The notes beneath the pieces were generated by a model that searched no databases, had not been told where the DNA came from, and saw only the letters and a list, made by a program, of their open reading frames with translations. The translations under genes and the position numbers were made by a program. Below, piece after piece: positions 26,658-35,800 of a stretch of 64,000 nt of DNA. Every line of letters begins with the position of its first letter. The stretch's first letter is position 1. The DNA is from Amylibacter sp. SFDW26 (lineage in GTDB: Bacteria > Pseudomonadota > Alphaproteobacteria > Rhodobacterales > Rhodobacteraceae), in the NCBI RefSeq assembly GCF_009184395.1, contig NZ_WEIC01000002.1:124001-188000 (forward strand), given 5' to 3'.

Positions 26658-27992
26658 ATGTACTCTTTAACAAAAACTCTTGGTCTTGGATTGGCCGCAA
26701 CTGCACTGCCAGTTGCAGCTCTTGCACAAGACGCCCCTACAGCTGTGCCAACAGAAGTGGGTTACATCCTTACAACGCTACTATTTCTAATTGGTGGCTT
26801 CTTAGTTTTCTTCATGGCAGCTGGTTTTGCTATGTTGGAAGCAGGCCTTGTTCGTTCTAAAAACGTAACAATGCAGCTGACAAAAAACATGGGGTTGTTC
26901 GGCCTTGCATGTATCTTTTACTACCTGATCGGCTTTAAGCTAATGTATCCAGGTAAGGATTGGACAACATTTGGGGGTAAACTTCCAGAAGGTATTCTTG
27001 GTACGTTTGAACGAACAATCTTAGAACCAGTTGGCTTAGCAGCAGCAGATGCTGACTTAGCTTATGCATCTGTTGGTTCAGATTTCTTCTTTCAGTTGAT
27101 GTTCTGTGCAGCAACAGCGTCTATCGTTTCTGGCGCTTTGGCTGAGCGTATCAAACTATGGCCATTCCTGATCTTCACAATCGTTTTGACAGCAGTGATC
27201 TACCCAATCCAGGCTTCTTGGAAATGGGGCGGTGGCTTCTTGGACGCTATGGGTTTCCTAGACTTCGCTGGTTCAACAGTTGTTCACTCTGTAGGTGGCT
27301 GGGCTGCTTTGGCTGGTGCGCTAATTCTTGGTGCACGTATCGGTAAATACAAAGACGGTAAAACTGTTCCAATGATCGCGTCAAACCTTCCAATGGCAAC
27401 ATTGGGCACATTCATCCTTTGGTTGGGTTGGTTTGGCTTTAACGGTGGCTCACAATTGGCTATGGGCACAGTTGGCGATATTGCGGATATCTCTCGTATC
27501 TTTGTAAACACAAACGCAGCAGCTGCCGCAGGTGCCGTGGCCGCTTTGATCCTTACACAACTGCTTTACAAAAAGCCTGATCTTACAATGATCCTAAACG
27601 GAGCACTAGCAGGCCTAGTCTCTATCACTGCAGAACCACTAACACCAAGCATTGGCGCAGCATCTTTGATCGGTGCCGCTGGTGGTATCATCGTAGTGTT
27701 CGGTGTTCCATTCTTGGACAAACTGAAAATCGACGATGTTGTTGGTGCAATCCCAGTTCACCTGTTCTGCGGTATCTGGGGTACAATCGCTGTTGTATTC
27801 ACTAACGGTGACGCTTCACTGGGCACGCAATTGTACTCAATCGCAGTTGTCGGCGTGTTCACATTCGTAGCGTCAGCCATCCTTTGGTTCATCCTAAAAG
27901 CAGTCATGGGCATCCGTGTCAGCGAAGAAGAGGAAGTGATGGGCTTAGATAAATCTGAGCTGGGTATGGAAGCATACAACATCGAAGGTTAA
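26658..27992 (+). CDS. amtB: Ammonium transporter AmtB
   Basis: AmtB moves ammonium across the inner membrane as a trimer and is gated by GlnK. The 444-residue protein has a cleavable signal peptide (MYSLTKTLGLGLAATALPVAALAQ) and then eleven membrane helices. FDFAGSTVVHSVGGWAALAGA contains the first of the twin pore histidines, and the phenylalanine gate region and the late HLFCGIWGT (second pore His) are also seen. I prefer ATG 26658 because AAGGA is seven bases upstream, whereas the ATG at 26652 is only one base from it. A terminator follows at 28020. Confidence 0.95.
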   Translation: MYSLTKTLGLGLAATALPVAALAQDAPTAVPTEVGYILTTLLFLIGGFLVFFMAAGFAMLEAGLVRSKNVTMQLTKNMGLFGLACIFYYLIGFKLMYPGKDWTTFGGKLPEGILGTFERTILEPVGLAAADADLAYASVGSDFFFQLMFCAATASIVSGALAERIKLWPFLIFTIVLTAVIYPIQASWKWGGGFLDAMGFLDFAGSTVVHSVGGWAALAGALILGARIGKYKDGKTVPMIASNLPMATLGTFILWLGWFGFNGGSQLAMGTVGDIADISRIFVNTNAAAAAGAVAALILTQLLYKKPDLTMILNGALAGLVSITAEPLTPSIGAASLIGAAGGIIVVFGVPFLDKLKIDDVVGAIPVHLFCGIWGTIAVVFTNGDASLGTQLYSIAVVGVFTFVASAILWFILKAVMGIRVSEEEEVMGLDKSELGMEAYNIEG

Positions 27993-28019
27993 TCCCTGAC
28001 CTTCATATCCTCCCAATCG

Positions 28020-28045
28020 AACCAGCCCTTCGGGGCTGGTTTTTT
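28020..28045 (+). terminator. Intrinsic terminator after amtB
   Basis: AACCAGCCC, TTCG loop, GGGCTGGTT and a run of five T residues form a strong rho-independent terminator 28 bases after the amtB stop. It also ends at the stop codon of the convergent histidine kinase gene. The identical hairpin occurs at 30691-30715. Confidence 0.9.
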
Positions 28046-29354
28046 AGTTTAACGGCAGTGCTAAACGCACCTTTAAACCACCAAGCTTTTCACTACGTTC
28101 AAAGCCAATCTGCCCATCATATAAACCGACCATAGCCTGAACGATACTTAACCCAAGACCTGCGCCATCTGGATTAACAGGGGCGTTTTGTATTGTTTCC
28201 GCTCTGTAAAACTCGTGCGTTACTTGTTGGATTTGGCTATCGGTCAGCCCTGCGCCATTATCTTCAATCGATAGAAAAACCTGTTCCTGATCACGTACGC
28301 ATGAAATCAAAATACTCTGTTGTTTCTCCGCCTTAGGTTTGCCGTACCACTTTGCATTGTCCAACAGATTGCGCACAATCACCTCTATGGCAAACATATC
28401 GGCAGAAATTACAATCGATGCATCCCCCACCATCTGCAAGTCTATTTCAGGGTGTGCACCAACGACTTCGGCAGCGGTTTGCCGGATCACTTCGCACAGA
28501 TCGAACCGATCTTCTGATCCTTTCAATGCCGCCGTATTCTTTGATTTCGCAAGCGCTAAAAACTGATTAGCAACACGCACAGTTCTGTCGGCACACGATC
28601 TGACATTATCCAATTTCGCTTGTGTCTCTGCATCGATATTTTCCAAACTTTGCATTTGTGAAATCAACCCTGCAATTGGCGTGCGAATTTCATGTGCGTA
28701 GGTGTTCAAGAACCCACGTTCTTTTTCAAGCTGTGTTTTCAGGTTTTCGATCAAAGTGTTGATCGCAGCAACCAATGGTTTCAATTCTTCGTCCACATTT
28801 TGCGCAGGCAATTTTTCCAACTTATCCAAATCCGCATCCCCAACCTGACCCGCCAGAATATTCAGGGGTTTTAACGCAGAGCGCACAGCCGCAATCGCTG
28901 CAACCAACCCAATGAGGAATATAAAGAATAAAGGGATATAAATTGACACCAACAGCCATCTTACGGCAAATTTCCGGTCTGTATCGCGTGTGCCTACAAT
29001 CAAGCAAATCTCTTGTGCACATCTGGACGAAAACACCCAATTGTCACCATTGATTTTTTGGATAAAATCCGCATTTTCATGGGGTTTTCCCAGAACCATT
29101 TGCCCTTTGGAAAATATAAGCTCTTCATGCACCCAGGCCGCCAAAATTTCATTTTCACGCCCCGCCAGATGTGTTGGCTCCAGAGCCACACCTTTAACAA
29201 CTGTCATCCAGCTGTCTGCAACCGTTTTTGTTTGTTCCACCAAAAATTCGCGTGATTTTTTAAAGGCCGCTTTTTTGGTAAAAACAGCGCCCCCTATCCA
29301 TGTGACAGACAGGATTAAGGTAATAGGCAAAATCAGCCGCGTCTGTATTTTCAT
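28044..29354 (-). CDS. Sensor histidine kinase (QseC/PmrB-like)
   Basis: The 436-residue kinase has a periplasmic sensor between two membrane helices (about 7-27 and 133-155), a HAMP region, the phosphoacceptor H221 in NTYAHEIRTPIAGL, and an ATPase domain with DNGAGL (G1) and GAGLGLSIV (G2). The sensor region is about 100 residues and holds two cysteines (SRCAQEICLIVG), possibly a disulfide. It pairs with the response regulator gene, overlapping its stop by four bases. The signal is unknown; the adjacent divergent secreted cupin gene may be a target. Confidence 0.9.
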   Translation of the reverse strand: MKIQTRLILPITLILSVTWIGGAVFTKKAAFKKSREFLVEQTKTVADSWMTVVKGVALEPTHLAGRENEILAAWVHEELIFSKGQMVLGKPHENADFIQKINGDNWVFSSRCAQEICLIVGTRDTDRKFAVRWLLVSIYIPLFFIFLIGLVAAIAAVRSALKPLNILAGQVGDADLDKLEKLPAQNVDEELKPLVAAINTLIENLKTQLEKERGFLNTYAHEIRTPIAGLISQMQSLENIDAETQAKLDNVRSCADRTVRVANQFLALAKSKNTAALKGSEDRFDLCEVIRQTAAEVVGAHPEIDLQMVGDASIVISADMFAIEVIVRNLLDNAKWYGKPKAEKQQSILISCVRDQEQVFLSIEDNGAGLTDSQIQQVTHEFYRAETIQNAPVNPDGAGLGLSIVQAMVGLYDGQIGFERSEKLGGLKVRLALPLN

Positions 29355-30043
29355 GATTTCACGCTAGGGGCGGAATACCCAATACCGCGAATTGTTTTAA
29401 TCACATCAGGCCAAAGTAATTTACGCAGTTGCGATACATAAACTTCAATCGTGTTTTCTGCGACTGAATCATCCCATGAATAAAGCGTTTCAATAATCTG
29501 TTGTTTTGTCTTCACACGCCCTTCAGCCTCGATCAAATACTGTAACAACCTCAGCTGGCTGATTGGAATGCTAACAGGCGCACCCGCAAGCCGCGCTTCC
29601 ATTTTTTGGGGTTCTAGGACCAAATCGCCATAGCATATTTCTGGCATCGTACGCCCCGAACGACGGCGCATTAATGCACGAATGCGGGCAACCAATTCAT
29701 CCATGTCAAAAGGCTTTGCTAAGTAGTCATCGGCCCCAAGATCCAAGCCTTCGACACGTTCACGCGGCTTATCTCGGGCTGTTAAAATAAGCACAGGAAT
29801 TTCTTTACCATATGCACGTAGCTTTCTTAGAAACGACAGCCCATCCCCATCTGGCAAATTCAAATCCAGGATGATCAATTCAAACTCATAAGTATCAATT
29901 GCGTGTTGTGCATCTGTAAGCGAATGCACCGCATCAATAGCCAGTTCTGTCTTTCGAATAGATCTCAAAATTGCATCTGAAATCATCAAATCATCTTCGA
30001 TAAGTAAAAGTTTCAATGAACGCGCCCTTATATTTGATCTCAC
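29351..30043 (-). CDS. OmpR family response regulator
   Basis: The 230-residue protein has a receiver domain with acidic pocket EDD (16-18), phosphoacceptor D60 in LIILDLNLPDGDG and the conserved Lys in YLAKPFD, followed by an OmpR/PhoB winged helix ending IKTIRGIGYSAP. The start at 30043 is a GTG; a TTG nine codons downstream is an alternative. It is transcribed ahead of the histidine kinase with a 4-base overlap. Direct TTCAAA repeats in the divergent promoter region at 30125-30153 are a plausible binding site. Confidence 0.9.
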   Translation of the reverse strand: MRSNIRARSLKLLLIEDDLMISDAILRSIRKTELAIDAVHSLTDAQHAIDTYEFELIILDLNLPDGDGLSFLRKLRAYGKEIPVLILTARDKPRERVEGLDLGADDYLAKPFDMDELVARIRALMRRRSGRTMPEICYGDLVLEPQKMEARLAGAPVSIPISQLRLLQYLIEAEGRVKTKQQIIETLYSWDDSVAENTIEVYVSQLRKLLWPDVIKTIRGIGYSAPSVKS

Positions 30044-30124
30044 ACTCTTAAACCGAAAGACTATAAAGCCTGAACCTGATTCTTAGCTGAAAATTCTCAT
30101 GTAATGTTTCACGATAGCTTTATA

Positions 30125-30153
30125 TTCAAATCAGTTTCAAATCAGCTTTCAAA
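30125..30153 (+). promoter_or_regulatory. Three TTCAAA direct repeats upstream of the secreted cupin gene
   Basis: TTCAAA occurs at 30125-30130, 30136-30141 and 30148-30153, that is, 11 and 12 bases apart. The first two lie in the larger repeat TTCAAATCAG. OmpR-family regulators bind direct repeats with about 11-base spacing, so this is a candidate site for the adjacent response regulator, about 57 bases upstream of the cupin start. Autoregulation of the kinase genes could use the same site. Confidence 0.5.
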
Positions 30154-30209
30154 CTTATCTTCTCGGCATGGATATTTTGTCCAGTTTCGCATTACCATGA
30201 GGATTTACC

Positions 30210-30614
30210 ATGTACTTGAAAACACTAACCACGATCGTTGCTTTAGCTGCATCTCCTGTGCTTGCTGACGACCTGCACAACATTACAGAGCCTACAGAAA
30301 GCAAAGGTATCACAATCGAACCCTTGCAAAAAAGTGACCTTGTTGAACAGTTACCACAATTCAAAGGTTTCGATTTTCGCGCACGCCGCCTTACCTTTGC
30401 TGCAGGTGCATCATTTCCAAAACATAACCATGCTGTTCGCCCTGGATTTGTTTATGTGGAAAGTGGTGAAATCATCGAAAGCCGCAATGGTGTGACACGC
30501 AAGTTCAAAGCTGGCGACACATGGATTGAAACAGCAGATACAGAGCATTGGATCCGCAACATTTCAGACAAAGACACTGTAATTATTGCAGTTGATTTAC
30601 CAAAACAAAAGTAA
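30210..30614 (+). CDS. Secreted cupin-domain protein
   Basis: The 134-residue protein has a signal peptide (MYLKTLTTIVALAASPVLAD, cleavage after VLA) and a single cupin barrel. The first cupin motif, with PKHNHAVRPGFVYVESGE, and the second, with GDTWIETADTEHWIRN, supply His and Glu residues that could bind a metal. The acidic and His residues suggest a small periplasmic metal- or ligand-binding protein; no catalytic function can be named. It lies divergent from the two-component genes, separated by a region with repeats that could bind the regulator, and is followed by a terminator. Confidence 0.82.
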   Translation: MYLKTLTTIVALAASPVLADDLHNITEPTESKGITIEPLQKSDLVEQLPQFKGFDFRARRLTFAAGASFPKHNHAVRPGFVYVESGEIIESRNGVTRKFKAGDTWIETADTEHWIRNISDKDTVIIAVDLPKQK

Positions 30615-30690
30615 ACCTATTTAGCAGAAATTTTTTCCCCAAACTGGGCATAAAAGGGTCATCCCCATCTTCTTTGCAACAGCCCAGCTC

Positions 30691-30715
30691 AACCAGCCCT
30701 TCGGGGCTGGTTTTT
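30691..30715 (+). terminator. Intrinsic terminator after the cupin gene, identical to that after amtB
   Basis: AACCAGCCC, TTCG, GGGCTGGTT, then TTT (with two more T residues in the paired end) forms a strong hairpin 77 bases after the cupin stop. The 25 bases are the same as those at 28020-28044, flanking the two-component-cupin module on its other side. Confidence 0.88.
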
Positions 30716-31101
30716 ATTTGACCGTACGCATAGATAAGAAACCTGAAACCATTTCCAGCGTATAAAGTTTCCGTTGCAACAAACGTGGACTATGGGTTTT
30801 CAAAGGGCGGGTAACAGCGTCAAATGCGAAAACCACCGAAATGACAGGTCAAACTAGGTACAAGGGTTATCACCCCTTGGCAGGCTATATCCCACAACGG
30901 TGGCGCCACCTTTTATAACCTTAGATACGATAGATATGCGGAACCATTCGAATATGTCGCGTGGCAGCATTTTCGCACGCCTACTTTTTCTTTTTCCCTA
31001 AATATCCCCGCGCGAAGCGCATATAAACCGACATATCCATGTCGGTATTCTGGTAGGCAATACATATGATTTCGGCTTTGCTGTGTATGAGGAGATACAT
31101 C
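30716..31101. other. Gene-free region with several palindromes
   Basis: No protein gene of normal length, tRNA or recognised RNA family was seen in this region. It holds several possible structures: CAAGGG-N6-CCCTTG at 30861-30879, GGTGGCGCCACC at 30899-30910 (followed by TTTT), GCGC-GAA-GCGC near 31010-31020 and the 18-base CCGACAT-N4-ATGTCGG at 31028-31045. A 25-codon frame from ATG 30841 to TAA 30918 is present but has no ribosome-binding site. The region may include a small RNA or leader for the aldolase gene. Confidence 0.4.
31028..31045. promoter_or_regulatory. Inverted repeat upstream of the class II aldolase gene
   Basis: CCGACAT (31028-31034) and ATGTCGG (31039-31045) are perfect 7-base inverted repeats with a 4-base spacer, 57 bases upstream of the aldolase start. 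It could be an operator or a transcript hairpin; nothing in the window identifies its partner. Confidence 0.4.
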
Positions 31102-31860
31102 ATGCCAGAAAACATCGCCCGCCTACCCAACCTACCCCACAAACAAGAGCGTATAGATATGGCTGCGGCCTTTCGTTGGACAGAACGCTATAATCTGCAC
31201 GAAAGCGTTGCCAATCATTTCAGCCTTGCTGTGAATGACGATGGCACGCAATTCCTGATGAACCCCAATCAAATGCATTTCAGCCGCATCAAAGCCAGTG
31301 ACCTGTTATTGCTCGATGCAAATGATCCTGACACGCTCAATAAACCTGACGCCCCTGATATCACCGCATGGGGACTTCACGGGGCGATCCACCGACATTG
31401 CCCCCACGCGCGTTGTGCGATGCATGTCCATTCAATCCACGCAACAGTGCTTGCATGCCTTGCAGACAGCAACATGCCAGCCATTGATCAGAATACAGCG
31501 ATGTTTTTCAACCGCTACGTGATTGACGAAAACTTTGGTGGTATTGGCACTGACGAAGAAGGGGAACGTTGCGCACAGCTGTTTCAAAACCCAGCGCATA
31601 AAGTGATGATCATGGGCAATCACGGCATCATGGTGATTGGCAATAGTGTGGCAGATACCTTCAACCGTATGTATTATTTTGAACGTGCTGCTGAAACATA
31701 TATCCGCGCTCTTCAAACAGGTCAGACATTGCGTATCTTATCTGATGAGATTGCTGAAAAAACAGCTCAAGAACTAGATGATTATCCAGATCAAGCCGAA
31801 AAGCATTTAAGCGAATTAAAAGCGATCTTAGATCATGAAGGTGCAGATTACGCTGCATAA
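31102..31860 (+). CDS. Class II aldolase/adducin family protein
   Basis: The 252-residue protein has the zinc-dependent class II aldolase fold. Three histidines of the metal site are visible: H108 and H110 in MHVHSIHAT and H174 in MGNHGIMVIG. Relatives include fuculose and ribulose phosphate aldolases, methylthioribulose dehydratases and non-enzymatic adducins, and the substrate cannot be set. I chose ATG 31102 because GGAG lies seven bases upstream and the longer frame from 31066 adds an unlikely N-terminus. It is convergent with the DUF533 gene and has no adjacent pathway genes. Confidence 0.85.
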   Translation: MPENIARLPNLPHKQERIDMAAAFRWTERYNLHESVANHFSLAVNDDGTQFLMNPNQMHFSRIKASDLLLLDANDPDTLNKPDAPDITAWGLHGAIHRHCPHARCAMHVHSIHATVLACLADSNMPAIDQNTAMFFNRYVIDENFGGIGTDEEGERCAQLFQNPAHKVMIMGNHGIMVIGNSVADTFNRMYYFERAAETYIRALQTGQTLRILSDEIAEKTAQELDDYPDQAEKHLSELKAILDHEGADYAA

Positions 31861-31861
31861 G

Positions 31862-31890
31862 AAAAAGGCTGATAACGTATTACCAGCCTT
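31862..31890 (-). terminator. Intrinsic terminator of the DUF533 gene
   Basis: On the minus strand AAGGCTG, a 12-base loop and CAGCCTT are followed by T residues. The hairpin begins 18 bases after the DUF533 stop, with the T-run at 31862-31866 on the complementary strand. It also lies just after the convergent aldolase stop, but lacks a T-run for that direction. Confidence 0.75.
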
Positions 31891-31907
31891 CAAATATATT
31901 CGATAAC

Positions 31908-32765
31908 TTAACCGTAAAGTGGCGGTTCACCCATTTGCGCGTGAATTTGGTTCACAGTATTTTCCTGCAATCCCAACGCCACAGCAAAGCTGTTCAAGTA
32001 CCGCGCTTCTGCATCGCTGTCCAAATCACAAGCAATCAGTGACATCGCATATGTTTGCGCTTCTGCCCCTTGTGGAACTTCGCGTGCCAATGCTTTGGCA
32101 TCCACTGGGGATTCCATAACCTGATTTACAAATGCCATATCCTCTGGACCTGCATCGCCTAGGTTCTCCATCAGCGCCTTTTGTTCAGCCGCATCAATAC
32201 GACCATCTGATTTTGCGGCCTGCAACATTGCTTTCAGCATCACACCAGCCGTTGCATCTTGTTCCGTGGATGGGGCGGCCTGTGGCTCTCCAAAACGCTC
32301 AAAAGATTGGTTCAGCATATCACCGATACCACCTGACCCTGTACCGCCGGCTGCACCTTTGCCTGCAAGACTGTCTAGCATGCCACCAAGACCACCAACG
32401 CCACCAGAAGAAGATGGTGCATTCCCAAAAACGCCACCCATCATATTTTCAAGACCTAAGCCACCGTCATTATCAGCACTCTGACCTCTAGCTTGGCCAC
32501 CAGAAAGTTGTCCAAGTAGGTCACCAAGACCGCCACCGCCAGATTGTGTTCGACCAGCGCCGCCCAATTGACCCAATAGATCGCCAAGACCGCCGCCAGA
32601 AGATTGTCGACCGCGGCTTGCGGAGCCGCCACCAAGCTGACCTAAAAGATCGCCTAAACCACCGCCACCACCAGAAGACGCGCGCCCACCGCTTGTCATG
32701 CTTTTCACACCTTTAGCAACAGCCATGCCGATTGCCACTTTGGCAAGTGTACCCATTAAACTCAT
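31908..32765 (-). CDS. DUF533 (YebE/TerB-like) protein with glycine-rich repeats
   Basis: The 285-residue protein has two parts. The C-terminal region (about 160-280) matches the DUF533/TerB-like helical fold, with KSDGRIDAAEQKALMENLGD resembling the TerB acidic motif. The N-terminal part (about 25-155) is rich in Gly/Ser and holds three near copies of GGGLGDLLGQLGG (about residues 34-46, 57-69 and 77-90) with a further LGGMLDSLAG. E. coli YebE belongs to this family and has no known role. The low-complexity part may mediate self-association. A terminator follows. Confidence 0.78.
   Translation of the reverse strand: MSLMGTLAKVAIGMAVAKGVKSMTSGGRASSGGGGGLGDLLGQLGGGSASRGRQSSGGGLGDLLGQLGGAGRTQSGGGGLGDLLGQLSGGQARGQSADNDGGLGLENMMGGVFGNAPSSSGGVGGLGGMLDSLAGKGAAGGTGSGGIGDMLNQSFERFGEPQAAPSTEQDATAGVMLKAMLQAAKSDGRIDAAEQKALMENLGDAGPEDMAFVNQVMESPVDAKALAREVPQGAEAQTYAMSLIACDLDSDAEARYLNSFAVALGLQENTVNQIHAQMGEPPLYG
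32496..32672 (-). repeat. Three near-identical coding repeats for GLGDLLGQL
   Basis: Within the DUF533 gene, three repeats encode GGLGDLLGQL with Gly/Ser/Arg linkers of about ten residues. The copies are close in protein sequence and moderately so in DNA, suggesting expansion by duplication. Copy number may differ between strains. Confidence 0.6.
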
Positions 32766-32845
32766 TGAATTATCTCCCTATCACTTCTGATAAATGATTT
32801 TAAACACGTCAAAATTGTACGTGATTTCCTGTTCCTTAGATATGA

Positions 32846-35800
32846 TCAAACTTTACTTTTTCCATAGCGGAAGAACAAATAATATGCACTTGGGACGAAA
32901 AACAATGACATCACAGATGATAATAATAGCCCACCAATCATAAGTGTCGCCATTGGTTCAAACAATGCCCCCCCTGATATTGCCATTGGGACAAGCCCCA
33001 ATACCGTGGTTAAAGACGTCAGAATAATCGGGGTAACGCGTTTTCCAGCCGCTTCAACAATCGCATCATACAAGTCCATTGTCTTACGCTCGATATCGAT
33101 CTGGTCGATCAACACAATCGCATTGTTGATGATAATCCCCATAAGCGAAATCAAACCTAAAATGGCAAAGAACGACATTGGCTGCCCCGTGATATACAAC
33201 GCCAATGGTGCGCCCGTAATGATCAATGGAATTGTCATGAATGTCAGAATAACGCGGCGTGCAGAATTGAATTGGAACATCAAAGCCAACAACATGATGG
33301 TCAAACCTAATGGCAAGCCAGCGCCCAATTTTTCATTCGTCTCCGCACTGGATTCTGTTTCACCACCAATTTCCAATTCATGACCGCCAGACAGATCCAA
33401 ACCGTCCAACGTAGGTTGAATAAGTGCTACAACACTTGCAGCATCCAAAGTTTCGCTTTTGCCAGAAATAATAATTTGCCGTTCTTGGTTTTCACGACGG
33501 AATTGTGAGTATTCCAACTGTGGGCGGAAAGTTGCAACCTGATCCAATGAGATCAATTGCCCACCCGCAGGAATAGAAAGGTTTGCCAAATCCTCTAGAC
33601 TATCACGGAAGTTTTCACTGGCACGTAATACAATCGGGATAGATTCTGATCCATCGCGGAAAGTCGAGTAGGATGTACCCGAGAAATAAGTATCCATTAC
33701 ATCAGAAATTTCTTCAGACGTTACACCTAATTCACGTGCCTTATTTTGAGCGATATCAATCACCATTTTTAGTGACTTATTACCCCAGTTATTTTCGTTT
33801 TGGCCAATACCAGGGACTGTACTAAACGCACCTTCAACTTCTTTGGCAAGCGCCAACAACTTATCCAATTCTGGCCCTTTAATCTTGATCTCTACGATAC
33901 CAGATTCAGCACCACCCATGGAAAGGCGTTTCACTTTGAAACGCGCCGAAGGATGGTTTTCCAACAGATATTTTTTGGCACGGTTACCAGCTACAACAGC
34001 CCCCGCTGCATCTTTTGTATTTACCAAAATAAAAGCTGATGATGGGTTTGTATCTGCTGGGCTAAGTGCCAGATAAAACCGTGGACCACCGTCACCAACG
34101 TAAACCGTTGTATTCACAACTTCAGAATTTGCATCTTTATCCAACAGCCATTGTTCTACAGCCAAAGCTTCTTCTTCGGTCCGTTCAATGGCTGTGCCTT
34201 TTGGCATATCCAGATAAATCATATATTCCGCACGCTCACTAAGCGGGAACATTTCTGATCGCAGCCAGCCAAAGACGTTTGTAGATAGGAAAACCGTGAA
34301 ATACGCCAATAGAATTATGGGTATACCAAACGGTAATATCTTTGAAATCACACTGCGATATATCACGACAAGTTTGCTATCACCCTTGGGCTCTGCATCC
34401 TTGTTTTCTTTTAACAGCGACACACACAAAAAAGGCAAAATGTAGTGTGCCGTAACCCATGATCCAAATAACATCAGACCAACAACAGCACCCAGAGAAA
34501 AGGCAAACTCCCCTTCGGTACCATTTAGAATGAACATTGGTGTAAATGCTGAAATTGTTGTAATAGATGCTACAGCCAGTGGCGCAAAGAACTGACCCCC
34601 AGCGCCAACTGCAGCTTCTTCTGCGGGCACACCTTTTGCAATACGACTTTGTATTTCTTCTACAACCACCAAGCCATTATCCACCAACAAACCCAGCGAA
34701 ATAATTACAGCAGCAATTGAAATTTGGTGCAGATCAATGCCCATTTGTGACATGCCCATCAGAGCAAACATCAATGTAAATGGAACGATACACGCGATGA
34801 CGAATGCAACGCGTAAGCCAAGGAAAACCATCATGACCAAAATAACTACGGCAAAGGTCTGTAGAACATTTATCAAAGCCGCGTTTATCGACTCTGTGAC
34901 TGCCGTTTCTTGGAATGTCGAAAATGTATAGGAAATTCCAATTGGTTGTGTTTGTTCGTAAGCTTTTACTCGGTCTTTCAATTCAACGCCAATTTTCTGA
35001 ACATCTTGGCTATCTGACATTTCAACCGCCAACATCACTGCTGGCTGACCATTAAAAAAGACGGGTTTATCATGGGGCTCTTGATATCCGCGACGCACTG
35101 TCATCAAATCACGCAATCGCACAAATCCTGAAAGCCCTTGGACTTTTGTCAGCACCTCACCGACGGCTTCAACGGAATCCAAATCACCATTTGCTTCTAG
35201 AATAAGTGTCGTGCCATTCGAGTTCAGCTCACCTGCTGGTAAGATCACATTTTGCGCGCGCAAATCATCAAGCACTTGATTGACCTGAACGCCGACAGAC
35301 GCCAGTTTACGAGAGTCTAATTCAAGCCAAATACGTTCTTCTTGCTCACCGAAAATCGTGACCTTGGAAATGCCATCTAATTTGTATAAATCTTCACGCA
35401 AATCATCACCTGAATCTTTCAATTCACGATACGAAAACCCATCTCCTGTCACAGCAATCGTTGCGATAGACACATCGCCAAAGTTGGTGTTCACATCTGG
35501 GCCGATTGTGCCTTCTGGCAAATCACCAGCCACGTCTGACATTTTATTTCTGATATCTTGAAAAACCTGATCAATTTCAGCTTTTGGAACATCATCATAA
35601 ACGATCAATTCAAGCTTTGCGAAACCAGTGGAAATAAGAGTTTGTATATCTTCAACTTCACCGATTTCACGTACAGCACGTTCTAATGGCGTGACAATTA
35701 AGTCTTCCATACGTTCTGGCGACATGCCAGGGAACTGTGCAGTAACAATAGCTGAGCGGATGGTGATCGCAGGATTTTCACGTTTCGGCAAACCACCATA

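Noticed and set aside
30841-30918. 25-codon frame in the gene-free region
   Set aside because: It has no ribosome-binding site and no recognisable relative. I describe it within the gap but do not call it a gene.
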